Shown one piece after another: positions 1-9,214 of a DNA stretch of 64,000 nucleotides. The stretch is from Clostridium chromiireducens. Its GTDB lineage: Bacteria > Bacillota > Clostridia > Clostridiales > Clostridiaceae. The notes beneath the pieces are model-generated. The model ran no database searches and was not told the DNA's origin. It saw nothing but the letters and a program-made list of their open reading frames with translations. A program made the translations under genes and the position numbers. The stretch lies in NCBI RefSeq assembly GCF_002029255.1, contig NZ_MZGT01000010.1, positions 1-64,000 on the forward strand, given 5' to 3'. The first letter of the stretch is position 1. Every line of letters starts with the position of its first letter.

Positions 1-65
1 CTAATAAAACGATATGATAAACAAAGAAAAAATTATATAAAATATTAAACTATCCTTAATTTATC

Positions 66-94
66 TTGACATAGAATGATCTATCAACTAAAAT
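66..94 (+). promoter_or_regulatory. Sigma-A type promoter for carAB
   Basis: TTGACA at 66-71 and TAAAAT at 89-94 are separated by 17 bases. The promoter lies just before the PyrR-type leader, so transcription would include the whole attenuator. Confidence 0.6.
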
Positions 95-130
95 ATTGAG
101 AAAGAGAAAATTTAAAAGTTAAGATGCACT

Positions 131-291
131 TTAACTTGGTCCTGTGAGGCCAAAAAGGGAACACGACTATGATATTTGGAAGCGTTGAAAAATTTCATAG
201 CTTATTTTTTGAATTCAAATATTTGTAAGGTATATCACAGGATAGTGAAGAGCGTAGTTTTTACTGCAGTCTCTTTATTATCCTTTTGTTT
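131..291 (+). promoter_or_regulatory. PyrR-dependent transcription attenuator of carAB
   Basis: The leader holds GGTCCTGTGAGGCC (138-151), which matches the PyrR-binding RNA loop consensus ARUCCNGNGAGGYU. Downstream is a long hairpin with arms AGGATAGTGAAGAG (239-252) and CTCTTTATTATCCT (271-284), followed by a T-rich run to 291. This is the usual Firmicute arrangement: PyrR with UMP stabilises the binding hairpin and lets the terminator form, lowering carAB expression when pyrimidines are plentiful. The antiterminator pairing was not folded. Confidence 0.85.
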
Positions 292-353
292 TATATAAAC
301 AAAAATTTATAAGGTGTAGTTTTAGCAAAAATATATTTGTAGGAGGCTTGAGC

Positions 354-1403
354 ATGAAGGCAAAGCTTATATTAGAAAATGGCATGGTTTTTGAAGGGAA
401 GGCTTTTGGATACCTGAAGGAAAGTGTTGGAGAAGTAGTATTTACAACTGGTATGACAGGTTATCAAGAAGTACTTACAGATCCATCTTATTACGGACAA
501 ATAGTAACTATGACTTACCCTTTAATAGGTAATTACGGAATCAATCTTGAAGATATGGAATCAGATTCAATAAAAGTAAGGGGCTTTATTGTAAGAGAAA
601 AGTGTAATATGCCTAGTAACTTTAGATGTGAATTAGAACTTGAAGATTTCTTAAAACAAGGAAAGGTTATTGGGTTAGAAGGAATAGATACAAGAGCTTT
701 AACTAAAGTATTAAGAAATAGTGGTACTATGAGAGGAATTATTACACTCGAAGATGTTGATGATGAATATGTTAAAGAAAAAGTTGCGGGCTTTTCTACT
801 AAGGAAGCTGTAAGAACTGTTACTACAGAAAAATCTTATACTGTTGAAGGCACAGGAAAGCATATCGCAGTTATGGATTTTGGTATAAAGACTAATATAA
901 TAAGGAACTTTAAAAAGAGAGGATGCAAGTTAACTGTATTCCCAGCCACAACTACAGCTGAAGAAGTTTTAAATGTTAATCCAGATTTAGTATTCTTATC
1001 TAATGGTCCTGGGGATCCAGAAGATTTAGATTTTGCTATAGAAAATATTAAAAAATTAGTTGGAAAGAAACCAATAACTGGTATTTGCTTAGGTCATCAA
1101 TTATTAGGTTTAGCGCTAGGTGGTAAAACTACTAAATTAAAATTTGGGCACAGAGGATGTAATCATCCTGTTAAGGATTTGGAAGCTAACATTGTGCATA
1201 TAACTTCTCAAAACCACGGTTATGTAGTAGAAAAGTTACCAGATGATATGGAAATTACTCACGTTAATATAAATGATGGAACTGTAGAAGGAATGAAGCA
1301 CAAGACTTTACCAATATATTCAGTTCAATTCCATCCAGAAGCATCAGCAGGTCCAAAAGACAGTGAATACATATTTGATAAATTCTTAGAATATGCACTA
1401 TAG
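354..1403 (+). CDS. carA: Carbamoyl-phosphate synthase small (glutaminase) subunit
   Basis: This subunit hydrolyses glutamine and channels ammonia to the large subunit for carbamoyl phosphate synthesis, feeding pyrimidine and arginine biosynthesis. The N-terminal half is the CPSase small-chain domain ([11 protein letters not shown] onward). The C-terminal half is a class I glutamine amidotransferase with the nucleophile Cys in [10 protein letters not shown] and the catalytic His/Glu in QFHPEAS. Length, 349 residues, is normal. A TTG lies six bases upstream but abuts AGGAGG at 341-346; the ATG at 354 has a 7-base spacing and is preferred. carB follows after 14 bases. The PyrR leader indicates pyrimidine control. 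Confidence 0.96.
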   Translation: MKAKLILENGMVFEGKAFGYLKESVGEVVFTTGMTGYQEVLTDPSYYGQIVTMTYPLIGNYGINLEDMESDSIKVRGFIVREKCNMPSNFRCELELEDFLKQGKVIGLEGIDTRALTKVLRNSGTMRGIITLEDVDDEYVKEKVAGFSTKEAVRTVTTEKSYTVEGTGKHIAVMDFGIKTNIIRNFKKRGCKLTVFPATTTAEEVLNVNPDLVFLSNGPGDPEDLDFAIENIKKLVGKKPITGICLGHQLLGLALGGKTTKLKFGHRGCNHPVKDLEANIVHITSQNHGYVVEKLPDDMEITHVNINDGTVEGMKHKTLPIYSVQFHPEASAGPKDSEYIFDKFLEYAL

Positions 1404-1417
1404 GAGGGGTAAGTAAA

Positions 1418-4400
1418 ATGCCATTAAATAAAGATATAAAAAAAGTTTTAGTTATAGGATCGGGTCCTATAGTCATAGGTCAAGCGGCAGAGTTTGACTA
1501 CTCAGGAACTCAAGCTTGTGAAGCGTTAAAATCAGAAGGAATAGAAGTTGTACTTGTGAATTCAAATCCTGCGACAATAATGACAGATAAGGAAGTAGCG
1601 GATAAAGTTTATTTAGAGCCGTTAACATTAGAGTTTGTTGAGAAAGTTATTGCTAAAGAAAGACCAGATAGTTTACTTGCAGGAATGGGTGGTCAAACAG
1701 GACTTAACCTGGCTGTAGAATTACATGATTCTGGTACTTTAGAAAAATATAACGTAAAAGTAATTGGAACATCTATTGCATCTATTAAAGAAGGTGAAGA
1801 TAGAGAATTATTCAGAAATATGATGAATAAAATTGGGGAACCAGTTATAAAGAGCGAAATTGTAACCAGTTTAGAAGAAGGTATGGATTTTGCAAATAAA
1901 ATTGGATATCCAGTTATAGTTAGACCAGCGTATACTTTAGGTGGATCTGGCGGCGGTATTGCTAATGATGAAGAAGAACTTGAAACTATATTAAGATTAG
2001 GACTTCAATTAAGTACAATAGGTCAAGTTTTACTTGAAAAGAGCGTTAAGGGATGGAAAGAAGTAGAATACGAAGTAATGAGGGACTCTTATGGAAACTG
2101 CATTACTGTATGTAACATGGAAAACATAGATCCTGTTGGTATACATACTGGTGATAGTATAGTAGTTGCACCATCACAAACTCTTTCAGATAAAGAATAT
2201 CAAATGCTTAGAACAGCATCAATAAATATAATTAATGCAGTTGGAATTGAAGGTGGATGTAATGTACAATTTTCATTAAATCCAAATTCCTTTGAATATG
2301 CAGTTATAGAAATTAATCCTAGAGTATCAAGAAGTTCAGCTTTAGCATCAAAGGCAACAGGGTATCCTATTGCAAAGCTTGCAGCTAAAATAGCACTTGG
2401 ATATGGATTAGATGAAATAAAAAATGCAGTAACTCAAAAGACTTATGCATGTTTTGAACCAACACTTGATTATGTTGTTGTTAAGATACCAAAATGGCCT
2501 TTTGATAAATTCTTTGGCGCTGATAGACAATTGGGAACTAAAATGATGGCTACAGGAGAAATTATGGCTATCGGAGCTAATTTTGAGCAAGCGTTTTTAA
2601 AAGGTATTAGAAGTTTAGAAATAGGAAAATATTCTTTAGACCATAAGAAATTTAAGGAATATAGTATTGCAGATTTAAAAGATATAGTAATGAAACCAGA
2701 CGATGAAAGAATATTTGCGCTATCTGAGATGATAAGAAGAGACTATATGATAGATAGAATAAACAAAATTACAGGTATTGATATGTTCTTTTTAGAAAAG
2801 ATCAAATGGATAGTTGAAGAAGAACAAAGATTAAAACTTAGTAAAATAGAAGATTTAGATAAAGAATGGTTACACAACTTAAAGAAAAAAGGATTTTCAG
2901 ATAAAGCTATTGCAGATATGTTGAAGGTTAGCCCAGATGACATTTATAGATTAAGAGATATATGGAATATAAAACCTTCGTATAAAATGGTTGATACTTG
3001 TGGAGGAGAATTTGAAGCATTATCACCTTACTATTACTCAACATATGAGCAATATGATGAAGTTGAGGTATCAGACAATAAAAAGGTTATAGTTATAGGT
3101 TCAGGTCCAATAAGAATAGGTCAAGGAATTGAATTTGACTATGCGTCAGTACACTGCGTAAAAGCATTAAAGAAACTTGGAATTGAAACTATTATAGTTA
3201 ATAATAACCCAGAAACAGTAAGTACTGACTTTGATGTATCAGATAAATTATACTTTGAACCATTAACTGAAGAAGATGTTTTAAATATAATAGAAAAAGA
3301 AAAGCCAGATGGTGTAATACTTCAATTTGGAGGTCAAACAGCTATTAAGCTTGCAAACTTCTTGAAAGAACAAAATATTGTAACACTTGGAACTACAGCT
3401 GATCAAATAGATATGGCTGAAGACAGAGAAAAGTTTGATGATTTATTAGAGAGATTAGGAATAACAAGACCAAAGGGTAAGGGAATATGGTCTTTAGAAG
3501 AAGGATTAGAAGAAGCTAGAAGATTAAAGTTCCCAGTACTTGTTAGACCTTCATATGTAATTGGAGGTCAAGGAATGGAGATAACTCATGATGAAGAAGA
3601 GTTATCATACTATTTAGAGAATGCTTTTGCTAAAGACAGTAAGAATCCAATACTTATAGATAAATATCTAATGGGTAGAGAAATAGAAGTAGATGCTATA
3701 TCAGATGGAGAAGATATTTTAATACCAGGTATCATGGAGCACTTAGAAAGAGCTGGAGTTCATTCAGGGGATAGTGTAACTATGTACCCAAGCCAAAATA
3801 TTTCTGACAACATTAAAGCTGATGTATTAGAATATACTAGAAAGTTAGCTCTAGAAATTGGAATAAAGGGTATGATAAATATTCAATTCATAGAATTTGA
3901 AGGAGAATTATATGTAATTGAAGTTAATCCAAGAGCATCAAGAACAGTACCATATATAAGTAAGGTAAGTGGAGTTCCAATAGTAGATTTAGCAACACGA
4001 GTAATGCTTGGTGCTAAATTAAAGGATTTGGGATATGGAGTAGATGTATATAAAGAGCCTAAATTAGTTTCAGTTAAAGTACCTGTATTCTCAACTCAAA
4101 AATTACCTAATGTTGAAGTAAGCTTAGGGCCTGAAATGAGATCTACAGGAGAAGTTTTGGGAGTTGGTAGAAATCTAAAGGAAGCACTTTATAAAGGATT
4201 TGTTGGGGCGTATATGTACCCTTCAAAGGAAAAGGGAAAAATACTTGCTACAATTAACAAGCATGATAAGGCAGAATTCTTACCAATAGCAAAAGATTTA
4301 GCATCAGTAGGATATAAATTTATTGCAACATCGGGAACTTGTGAGTTATTAAGGGAAGCAGGTATAGAAGCTGAAGAAATTAGAAAAATAGATGAAGAAG

Positions 4401-4627
4401 AACCAAATATTTTAGATATAGTTAAGAATAGAGAAGTGGACCTGGTTGTAAATACCCCAACTAAGGGAAATGACTCAAAAAGAGACGGATTCTTAATAAG
4501 AAGAGCAGCTGTTGAGAGAAACTTAGGAGTAATTACTGCATTAGATACATTAAGAGCTATTGCGGATGTAGAACTTGAGAAGTTTGATGAAAGTAAAGAT
4601 TTAGAAGTATTTAATATAGCAGAATAA
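1418..4627 (+). CDS. carB: Carbamoyl-phosphate synthase large subunit
   Basis: A full-length 1069-residue synthetase that makes carbamoyl phosphate from bicarbonate, ammonia and two ATP. The two homologous ATP-grasp halves are visible from their matching openings, [20 protein letters not shown] near residue 10 and [20 protein letters not shown] near 556. The C-terminal 130 residues are the MGS-like allosteric domain ([18 protein letters not shown]). The start follows AGGAGGGG with good spacing. It forms an operon with carA and ends at a strong terminator. Confidence 0.97.
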   Translation: MPLNKDIKKVLVIGSGPIVIGQAAEFDYSGTQACEALKSEGIEVVLVNSNPATIMTDKEVADKVYLEPLTLEFVEKVIAKERPDSLLAGMGGQTGLNLAVELHDSGTLEKYNVKVIGTSIASIKEGEDRELFRNMMNKIGEPVIKSEIVTSLEEGMDFANKIGYPVIVRPAYTLGGSGGGIANDEEELETILRLGLQLSTIGQVLLEKSVKGWKEVEYEVMRDSYGNCITVCNMENIDPVGIHTGDSIVVAPSQTLSDKEYQMLRTASINIINAVGIEGGCNVQFSLNPNSFEYAVIEINPRVSRSSALASKATGYPIAKLAAKIALGYGLDEIKNAVTQKTYACFEPTLDYVVVKIPKWPFDKFFGADRQLGTKMMATGEIMAIGANFEQAFLKGIRSLEIGKYSLDHKKFKEYSIADLKDIVMKPDDERIFALSEMIRRDYMIDRINKITGIDMFFLEKIKWIVEEEQRLKLSKIEDLDKEWLHNLKKKGFSDKAIADMLKVSPDDIYRLRDIWNIKPSYKMVDTCGGEFEALSPYYYSTYEQYDEVEVSDNKKVIVIGSGPIRIGQGIEFDYASVHCVKALKKLGIETIIVNNNPETVSTDFDVSDKLYFEPLTEEDVLNIIEKEKPDGVILQFGGQTAIKLANFLKEQNIVTLGTTADQIDMAEDREKFDDLLERLGITRPKGKGIWSLEEGLEEARRLKFPVLVRPSYVIGGQGMEITHDEEELSYYLENAFAKDSKNPILIDKYLMGREIEVDAISDGEDILIPGIMEHLERAGVHSGDSVTMYPSQNISDNIKADVLEYTRKLALEIGIKGMINIQFIEFEGELYVIEVNPRASRTVPYISKVSGVPIVDLATRVMLGAKLKDLGYGVDVYKEPKLVSVKVPVFSTQKLPNVEVSLGPEMRSTGEVLGVGRNLKEALYKGFVGAYMYPSKEKGKILATINKHDKAEFLPIAKDLASVGYKFIATSGTCELLREAGIEAEEIRKIDEEEPNILDIVKNREVDLVVNTPTKGNDSKRDGFLIRRAAVERNLGVITALDTLRAIADVELEKFDESKDLEVFNIAE

Positions 4628-4640
4628 GAAACATAAATGG

Positions 4641-4688
4641 ACCTCTAAGGACTTAAGATTAATATATCTAGTCTTTAGAGGTTTTTTG
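4641..4688 (+). terminator. Intrinsic terminator after carB
   Basis: The hairpin pairs CCTCTAAGGACT with AGTCTTTAGAGG and is followed by a T run. It closes the carAB operon. Confidence 0.85.
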
Positions 4689-4715
4689 TAAAAAAATGTT
4701 GTTTAGATAGAATTG

Positions 4716-4744
4716 TTGACAAATGAACATATGTTCTATATAAT
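4716..4744 (+). promoter_or_regulatory. Sigma-A promoter of the LexA-box small gene
   Basis: A perfect TTGACA (4716-4721) and a perfect TATAAT (4739-4744) are separated by 17 bases. Such a strong promoter would need a repressor, and a LexA-type palindrome fills the spacer. Confidence 0.8.
4725..4736 (+). promoter_or_regulatory. LexA (DinR) SOS box 1
   Basis: GAACATATGTTC is a perfect palindrome matching the Gram-positive LexA/DinR core GAAC-N4-GTTC. It lies between the -35 and -10, where bound LexA would block RNA polymerase. Confidence 0.8.
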
Positions 4745-4753
4745 ACAATTAAT

Positions 4754-4765
4754 GAACATATGTTT
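4754..4765 (+). promoter_or_regulatory. LexA (DinR) SOS box 2
   Basis: GAACATATGTTT differs from box 1 only at the last base. It lies 29 bases downstream of box 1, about three helical turns, between the start-site region and the ribosome binding site. Confidence 0.7.
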
Positions 4766-4783
4766 GGTTAGGAGATGTGTATT

Positions 4784-5020
4784 GTGAGTGAAATAGGAAA
4801 TTTTTTTGTTAAAGTTAATTGTAAGAATGTTGATAATATTAGAAGTTTAATAATAGATAGACAAGGGAATTTTATGAGTCAACAAGAGAAGTATATAATG
4901 TGTGCAGGAAAGTATGACAAAAATGGATGGACATTAGTTTTTAGAGCTAGAAGCTATAAAGAAGCAGAAGAATTAGCAAATTTGAATCCATTTGAACATA
5001 AGAAACAAAGAATTAATTAA
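4784..5020 (+). CDS. Small protein of unknown function, predicted SOS-inducible
   Basis: A 78-residue protein I do not recognise as a named family. It is mostly hydrophilic, with no signal peptide or membrane segment, and ends in a basic tail (EHKKQRIN). The sequence CAGKYDKNGWTLVFRARSYKEA suggests a small folded domain with beta strands followed by a helix. An ATG at 4775 sits directly on the GGAG motif (4771-4774), so the GTG at 4784 is the better start. The promoter and two LexA boxes predict expression on DNA damage. Small SOS genes in Firmicutes often inhibit division (YneA) or aid mutagenesis; neither is supported by homology here. Confidence 0.8.
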   Translation: MSEIGNFFVKVNCKNVDNIRSLIIDRQGNFMSQQEKYIMCAGKYDKNGWTLVFRARSYKEAEELANLNPFEHKKQRIN

Positions 5021-5140
5021 AGTAATATTTAACAAGCACTATTTATAAGTGTTGTAAAAGTATGATATATAATATTATTTTCAAATAAATATTAATAGAT
5101 AGAAAAACAAGCTACAAATATAATAAATCGGCAGCTTATT

Positions 5141-6250
5141 TTATACTTCATATTTTATATTAGATATAACTACTGAAAGGTTGTCCACTAAATTAATCTT
5201 AGAGCCAACTTTATTTGGTAGATTACTTTTAAGTATTTTTACAACTGGTCTTAATGGAAAGTTCGGAAGAGTTTCTTCAACTACCCCTATGTCGCCATTA
5301 CTCAAACTTACAATTGTGCCTTGAGGAAAAGGAATAACAATTTTGCAAAATACACTAATCATATCATAATCAAATAGTGTTCCTGCATTAGACATTAAAT
5401 ATTCTAGTGCATCACTTGGGCACATAGCTCTTTTATATGGCCTATCAGATGTTAATGCATCATATACATCCGCAATACTAACAATTCTAGCCAAGTAGCT
5501 AATTTCTTTACCATTTATACCATTAGGATAACCTAATCCATCAAATCTTTCGTGATGTTGTAAAACTATTAATTTAATATGAGCACTTAAAGTAAAAAAT
5601 CTATTTAGAAAATTATATCCATATCTTGAATGATTTTTTATTATATCAAATTCTTCTGGCGTTAATTTTCCAGGTTTTTGAAGAACCTCTCGTGGGATGA
5701 ATGACTTTCCAATATCATGAATTAGCGCACCAATACAAAGATAAGTTAAATTTCTTTTCGAAAGATTTAAACTAATTCCAAGTATAAGTGATATAACAGC
5801 AACGTTAACACAATGGGAATAAGTGTAGTTATCCATGCTTTTTATATCAACTAATGAAAGAAGTACATTTTTATTTGACAAAACATTTTCTAATAATTCA
5901 TCTGCTATTTTATTAATTGAGTTAAAGTATTTTTTCTCTTGCTTTGAATACTCTTTGATACTACGTTGCTCAAATTTATGAACCGAAGCTATCCTTTCTA
6001 TATCGGAAAAAGTTTCCTTAATAACAGATATAGATTTTTGCCTTAATTCTGGTTTTATTATATCTTCAATTTCAGCAGTACTGTAGTCATCAACTATATA
6101 AAGTGAAAATATTTTATATTCTTTAACTTTTTTTAATATAGCATCAGTCAATACAACTCCAGCTTTAAGCAAGCATCGCCCATCAGAAGTATATATATTT
6201 TTACCCAATAAAGAACTTTCTCTAACACATTCAATAGGAATTAAACGCAT
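5141..6250 (-). CDS. HD-GYP domain cyclic-di-GMP phosphodiesterase
   Basis: A 369-residue cytoplasmic protein. The N-terminal ~110 residues are a family-specific region beginning MRLIPIECV. The HD-GYP domain follows: metal-binding His-Asp in ALIHDIGK (178-179), KPGKLTPEE, and the HHERFDGLGYP signature at 232-242. HD-GYP proteins hydrolyse c-di-GMP to pGpG or GMP, and the usual catalytic residues are present. The last ~70 residues form a small domain (LSNGDIGVVEETLPNF). It is closely paralogous to the gene at 56518-57603, with near-identical ends. It is monocistronic and convergent with the preceding small gene. Confidence 0.92.
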   Translation of the reverse strand: MRLIPIECVRESSLLGKNIYTSDGRCLLKAGVVLTDAILKKVKEYKIFSLYIVDDYSTAEIEDIIKPELRQKSISVIKETFSDIERIASVHKFEQRSIKEYSKQEKKYFNSINKIADELLENVLSNKNVLLSLVDIKSMDNYTYSHCVNVAVISLILGISLNLSKRNLTYLCIGALIHDIGKSFIPREVLQKPGKLTPEEFDIIKNHSRYGYNFLNRFFTLSAHIKLIVLQHHERFDGLGYPNGINGKEISYLARIVSIADVYDALTSDRPYKRAMCPSDALEYLMSNAGTLFDYDMISVFCKIVIPFPQGTIVSLSNGDIGVVEETLPNFPLRPVVKILKSNLPNKVGSKINLVDNLSVVISNIKYEV

Positions 6251-6616
6251 AATTATATACCTCGCTGCAATAATAATAACAATTATATCATAAAAATTGT
6301 GTAAAATTATAGTATAATAATGAAAAAAATGCTAAGGTATAGGATTTTAATATAATTAGCAAAAGAATTAAATCTAATATATAAATGAATACTACAATCG
6401 CTAGACATCAGGTAGATAAAGTAATAAAATATTTATTATGATAAGTTTTTAGATTTAACTGATTAAATTTATAATTTCTTAAGTAATAAAAGCAAACTAT
6501 GTGTTGTTCAGTTTTGTCTATATTTTCGTAAATATTTATTATAAAATGAGCATGTTTTAAATATAGTTATATCATTTTACATGCCTAATTTTAGAGAAAG
6601 ATGGAGTGAGGGCACT
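6251..6616. other. Divergent intergenic region between HD-GYP gene and murI
   Basis: About 370 AT-rich bases. The only element I can support is a likely murI promoter, TTGTCT (6514-6519) and TATTAT (6537-6542) with 17-base spacing. I saw no RNA motif or gene. Confidence 0.5.
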
Positions 6617-7390
6617 TTGTATATTAATAATAATCCAATAGGATTTTTTGACTCAGGGGTCGGTGGATTAAGTGTAATGAAAGAAGCTATTTTCGTCATG
6701 CCCAATGAAAATTATATATATTTTGGAGATTCAAAAAATGCTCCTTATGGAACTAAGGAGTTGGATGAAGTTAAAGATCTTACTTTGAAAGCGGTAGATT
6801 TTTTATTAAATAAAGAAGTTAAGGCAATTGTAGTGGCTTGTAATACTGCGACTAGTGCAGCTATTGAATTAGTTAGAAGTCAATATAAGCATATTCCAAT
6901 AATAGGAATAGAGCCGGCATTAAAGCCGGCAGTAAAGCTTAATAGAAAAGGTAATATAATAATAATGGCAACGCCCATGACGTTAAGAGAAAAGAAATTT
7001 AAATCATTAATGGAGAGATATAAAAGTGAAGCGAGTATAATATCTTTACCTTGCGCTGGACTTGTAGAGTTTATAGAGCGAGGAATTCTAGAAGGTAAAG
7101 AATTAGAAAATTATTTAAAAGAAAAGTTTAAAATATATCTGGAAGATGATATAAGTGCAATAGTTTTAGGATGCACACATTATCCTTTTATTAAAAAGGC
7201 TTTAGCTAGCGTTGTTGGAGAAAATGTGCCTCTTATTGATGGGGGAAAGGGTACCGCTCAAGAATTAAAAAGAAAACTTTTAGAAAAGGATCTATTAAAT
7301 GATTCAAAGTCAAAAGGAGAGGTAATGATCTATAATTCTATAAATGATAATAATATTATAGATTTCTGTTATAATCTAATTAATATATAA
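6617..7390 (+). CDS. murI: Glutamate racemase
   Basis: Converts L-glutamate to D-glutamate for peptidoglycan. The signature N-terminus [14 protein letters not shown] and both catalytic cysteines are visible, in [11 protein letters not shown] and LGCTHYPFI. An in-frame ATG at 6581 has no ribosome binding site. GAGTGAGG precedes a TTG at 6617, giving [14 protein letters not shown], which matches family N-termini; this yields 257 residues. It is probably transcribed alone, with a cyclophilin gene about 100 bases downstream. Confidence 0.93.
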   Translation: MYINNNPIGFFDSGVGGLSVMKEAIFVMPNENYIYFGDSKNAPYGTKELDEVKDLTLKAVDFLLNKEVKAIVVACNTATSAAIELVRSQYKHIPIIGIEPALKPAVKLNRKGNIIIMATPMTLREKKFKSLMERYKSEASIISLPCAGLVEFIERGILEGKELENYLKEKFKIYLEDDISAIVLGCTHYPFIKKALASVVGENVPLIDGGKGTAQELKRKLLEKDLLNDSKSKGEVMIYNSINDNNIIDFCYNLINI

Positions 7391-7491
7391 ATATAATTTA
7401 GATTTATAAATGCACATGAGTTATGAATTTAATTTTATATTTTAGATAATAATACTATTTAAGATTGATTTCGAGAGGAGAAATTATTAAG

Positions 7492-8016
7492 ATGAAGAAT
7501 CCAATTATTACAATGACTATGGAAAATGGTGGAGTTATTAAAGCAGAATTATATCCTGAAATAGTACCAAATACGGTAAATAATTTTATAGATTTAATTA
7601 ATAGAGGATTTTATGATGGATTAATTTTTCATAGAGTTATTCCAAACTTTATGATTCAAGGGGGATGCCCAGAAGGTAGCGGTATGGGTGGTCCAGGATA
7701 TTCTATAAAGGGAGAATTCACAAGTAATGGATTTAAGAATACTTTAAAACATTCAAGAGGTGTACTATCAATGGCTAGAGCAATGAATCCAAATTCAGCA
7801 GGTAGCCAATTCTTTATAATGGTAGCAGATTCGCCACATTTAGATGGGCAATATGCATCATTTGGTAAGGTTATTGAAGGAATGGAAGTAGCAGATAAAA
7901 TTGTTGCTCAAAAGACTGATAGGTCAGATAGACCATATGAAGATCAAGTTATTAAAAGTGTTACAGTTGATATGCAAGGCGAAGAAATGAAGGCACCTGA
8001 AATAATAGAAGATTAA
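7492..8016 (+). CDS. Cyclophilin-type peptidyl-prolyl cis-trans isomerase
   Basis: A single cyclophilin domain of 174 residues that catalyses proline isomerisation during folding. Active-site features are present: FHRVIPNFMIQGG with the catalytic Arg, SMARAMNPNSAGSQFFI, and LDGQYASFGKV. There is no signal peptide, so it is cytoplasmic and PpiB-like. The ATG at 7492 follows AGAGGAG; an upstream in-frame TTG precedes that site and was rejected. Confidence 0.93.
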   Translation: MKNPIITMTMENGGVIKAELYPEIVPNTVNNFIDLINRGFYDGLIFHRVIPNFMIQGGCPEGSGMGGPGYSIKGEFTSNGFKNTLKHSRGVLSMARAMNPNSAGSQFFIMVADSPHLDGQYASFGKVIEGMEVADKIVAQKTDRSDRPYEDQVIKSVTVDMQGEEMKAPEIIED

Positions 8017-8061
8017 AAGACATATTAATTTAAGTTATAAAAATGAAAAGAGGTGTCATAA

Positions 8062-8433
8062 ATGGCTACAAATAATAAGTGTATATTAGCATATGGGTTA
8101 GATCAAGAACAAATTGATAAAATTAAAGGACAGAATATTAAAGTCATAGAAGTAAATAATAAGATGGCTTTAATGAAAATAGAAGATATAATTAATGGGA
8201 ATACCAATGATAATTCTTATGATGAATTGCCATTAAATGAGAAGGCACTTATTTTTAATGGATTTAAAGACGAACAATTAAAAGTTACTATTCGATACAT
8301 CAGAGGGTTTGTTCAAGGTGGAGTATTAGCTATATCTACACCACAAAACTATAGATGGACATTTAGCTATTTATTAGAACATTTGATTGAAGAAAGAGAA
8401 TGGTTTAAAGAACAACAAAAGGGGAGAAAGTAA
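8062..8433 (+). CDS. DUF3783 family protein
   Basis: A 123-residue protein recognisable as DUF3783 from its C-terminal half: EKALIFNGFKDEQLK, then STPQNYRWTFSYLLEHLIEEREW. The family is small and of unknown function in Firmicutes. The start follows AGAGGTG. The XRE regulator begins two bases after its stop, so the two are almost certainly co-translated. That proximity is the only functional hint. Confidence 0.85.
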   Translation: MATNNKCILAYGLDQEQIDKIKGQNIKVIEVNNKMALMKIEDIINGNTNDNSYDELPLNEKALIFNGFKDEQLKVTIRYIRGFVQGGVLAISTPQNYRWTFSYLLEHLIEEREWFKEQQKGRK

Positions 8434-8435
8434 AA

Positions 8436-9104
8436 GTGAGTCGTGTAGGAGAAAATATTAAGCAGGCTAGAGAAAAAAGTGGTATGACAGTTAAAGCTCT
8501 AGCAAAGAAGCTAGGTGTAGCGGAAAAATATTTGAATGAAGTTGAAATGGGAAGAAAAGTCGCACCAGAATCGTTCATTGATAAAGCAGCTAAGGTTTTA
8601 AAAGCTGATTTAAATGATATCAGCATGGTGGTTACTGATGAAGCTTTAATGGAAGAAAAAAAGACTTTAAAGGAACTTCCAAAAAGAAATGTAGAAAGTT
8701 CAGAAGTGTGGACAGATGCCTTTTCATCAGTACTTAGAAGTGTTCCTATATATGATTACTCTTTATCTAATAAAAAAGGATCAAAAGAAATGCCTGTTCA
8801 TTCAAATAAGATAGATAATTACCCACAAGACAAAGTCTTCTATTTAGAAATAGAAGATGATGAAATGAACGGTTTTAGAATGTTAAAGGGAGATATTGCT
8901 TTTGCTCATAGTGTAAAGGAAGTAAGCAACAATGGTTTTTTCTTAGTTGACTATAAGGGGAAGAGGAAAATACGACAAGTAAAAGTTCTAGGAAATGCCA
9001 AGTTGCTTTTGGTAAGTAATGCAGGAAGTTTGATCACTGAAACTATGGAATTAAAAGAAATAGACGTAATTGCAAAATTAGAAAGAGTTGAAATCAAACT
9101 ATAA
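8436..9104 (+). CDS. XRE-family regulator with catalytically altered S24-like domain
   Basis: 222 residues. An N-terminal helix-turn-helix (IKQAREKSGMTVKALAKKLG, about 8-27) is followed by a linker and a C-terminal domain resembling the LexA/UmuD S24 fold (FYLEIEDDEMNGFRMLKGDIAF). At the usual GDSM position the sequence reads DDEM, so the nucleophilic Ser is Glu, and the general-base Lys position appears to be Arg (KIRQV). It should bind DNA but not self-cleave; the domain may serve for dimerisation or ligand sensing. The GTG start has GGGGAG upstream and follows the DUF3783 stop by two bases. Confidence 0.82.
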   Translation: MSRVGENIKQAREKSGMTVKALAKKLGVAEKYLNEVEMGRKVAPESFIDKAAKVLKADLNDISMVVTDEALMEEKKTLKELPKRNVESSEVWTDAFSSVLRSVPIYDYSLSNKKGSKEMPVHSNKIDNYPQDKVFYLEIEDDEMNGFRMLKGDIAFAHSVKEVSNNGFFLVDYKGKRKIRQVKVLGNAKLLLVSNAGSLITETMELKEIDVIAKLERVEIKL

Positions 9105-9116
9105 CTAAATAATGAA

Positions 9117-9153
9117 AAGAGTATAACTGGATCTTCCAGTTATGCTCTTTTTT
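9117..9153 (+). terminator. Intrinsic terminator after the XRE gene
   Basis: AAGAGTATAACTGGA pairs with TCCAGTTATGCTCTT across a 3-base loop, followed by a T run. Confidence 0.9.
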
Positions 9154-9214
9154 ATTACATAAGAATATTTTATGAGTAATATAATTTAAAGATAGAATTA
9201 TTTGGGATGTGATT

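Noticed and set aside
8436..9104. LexA repressor
   Set aside because: The HTH is XRE-type, not the LexA winged helix, and the S24-like domain appears to lack the catalytic Ser/Lys pair.
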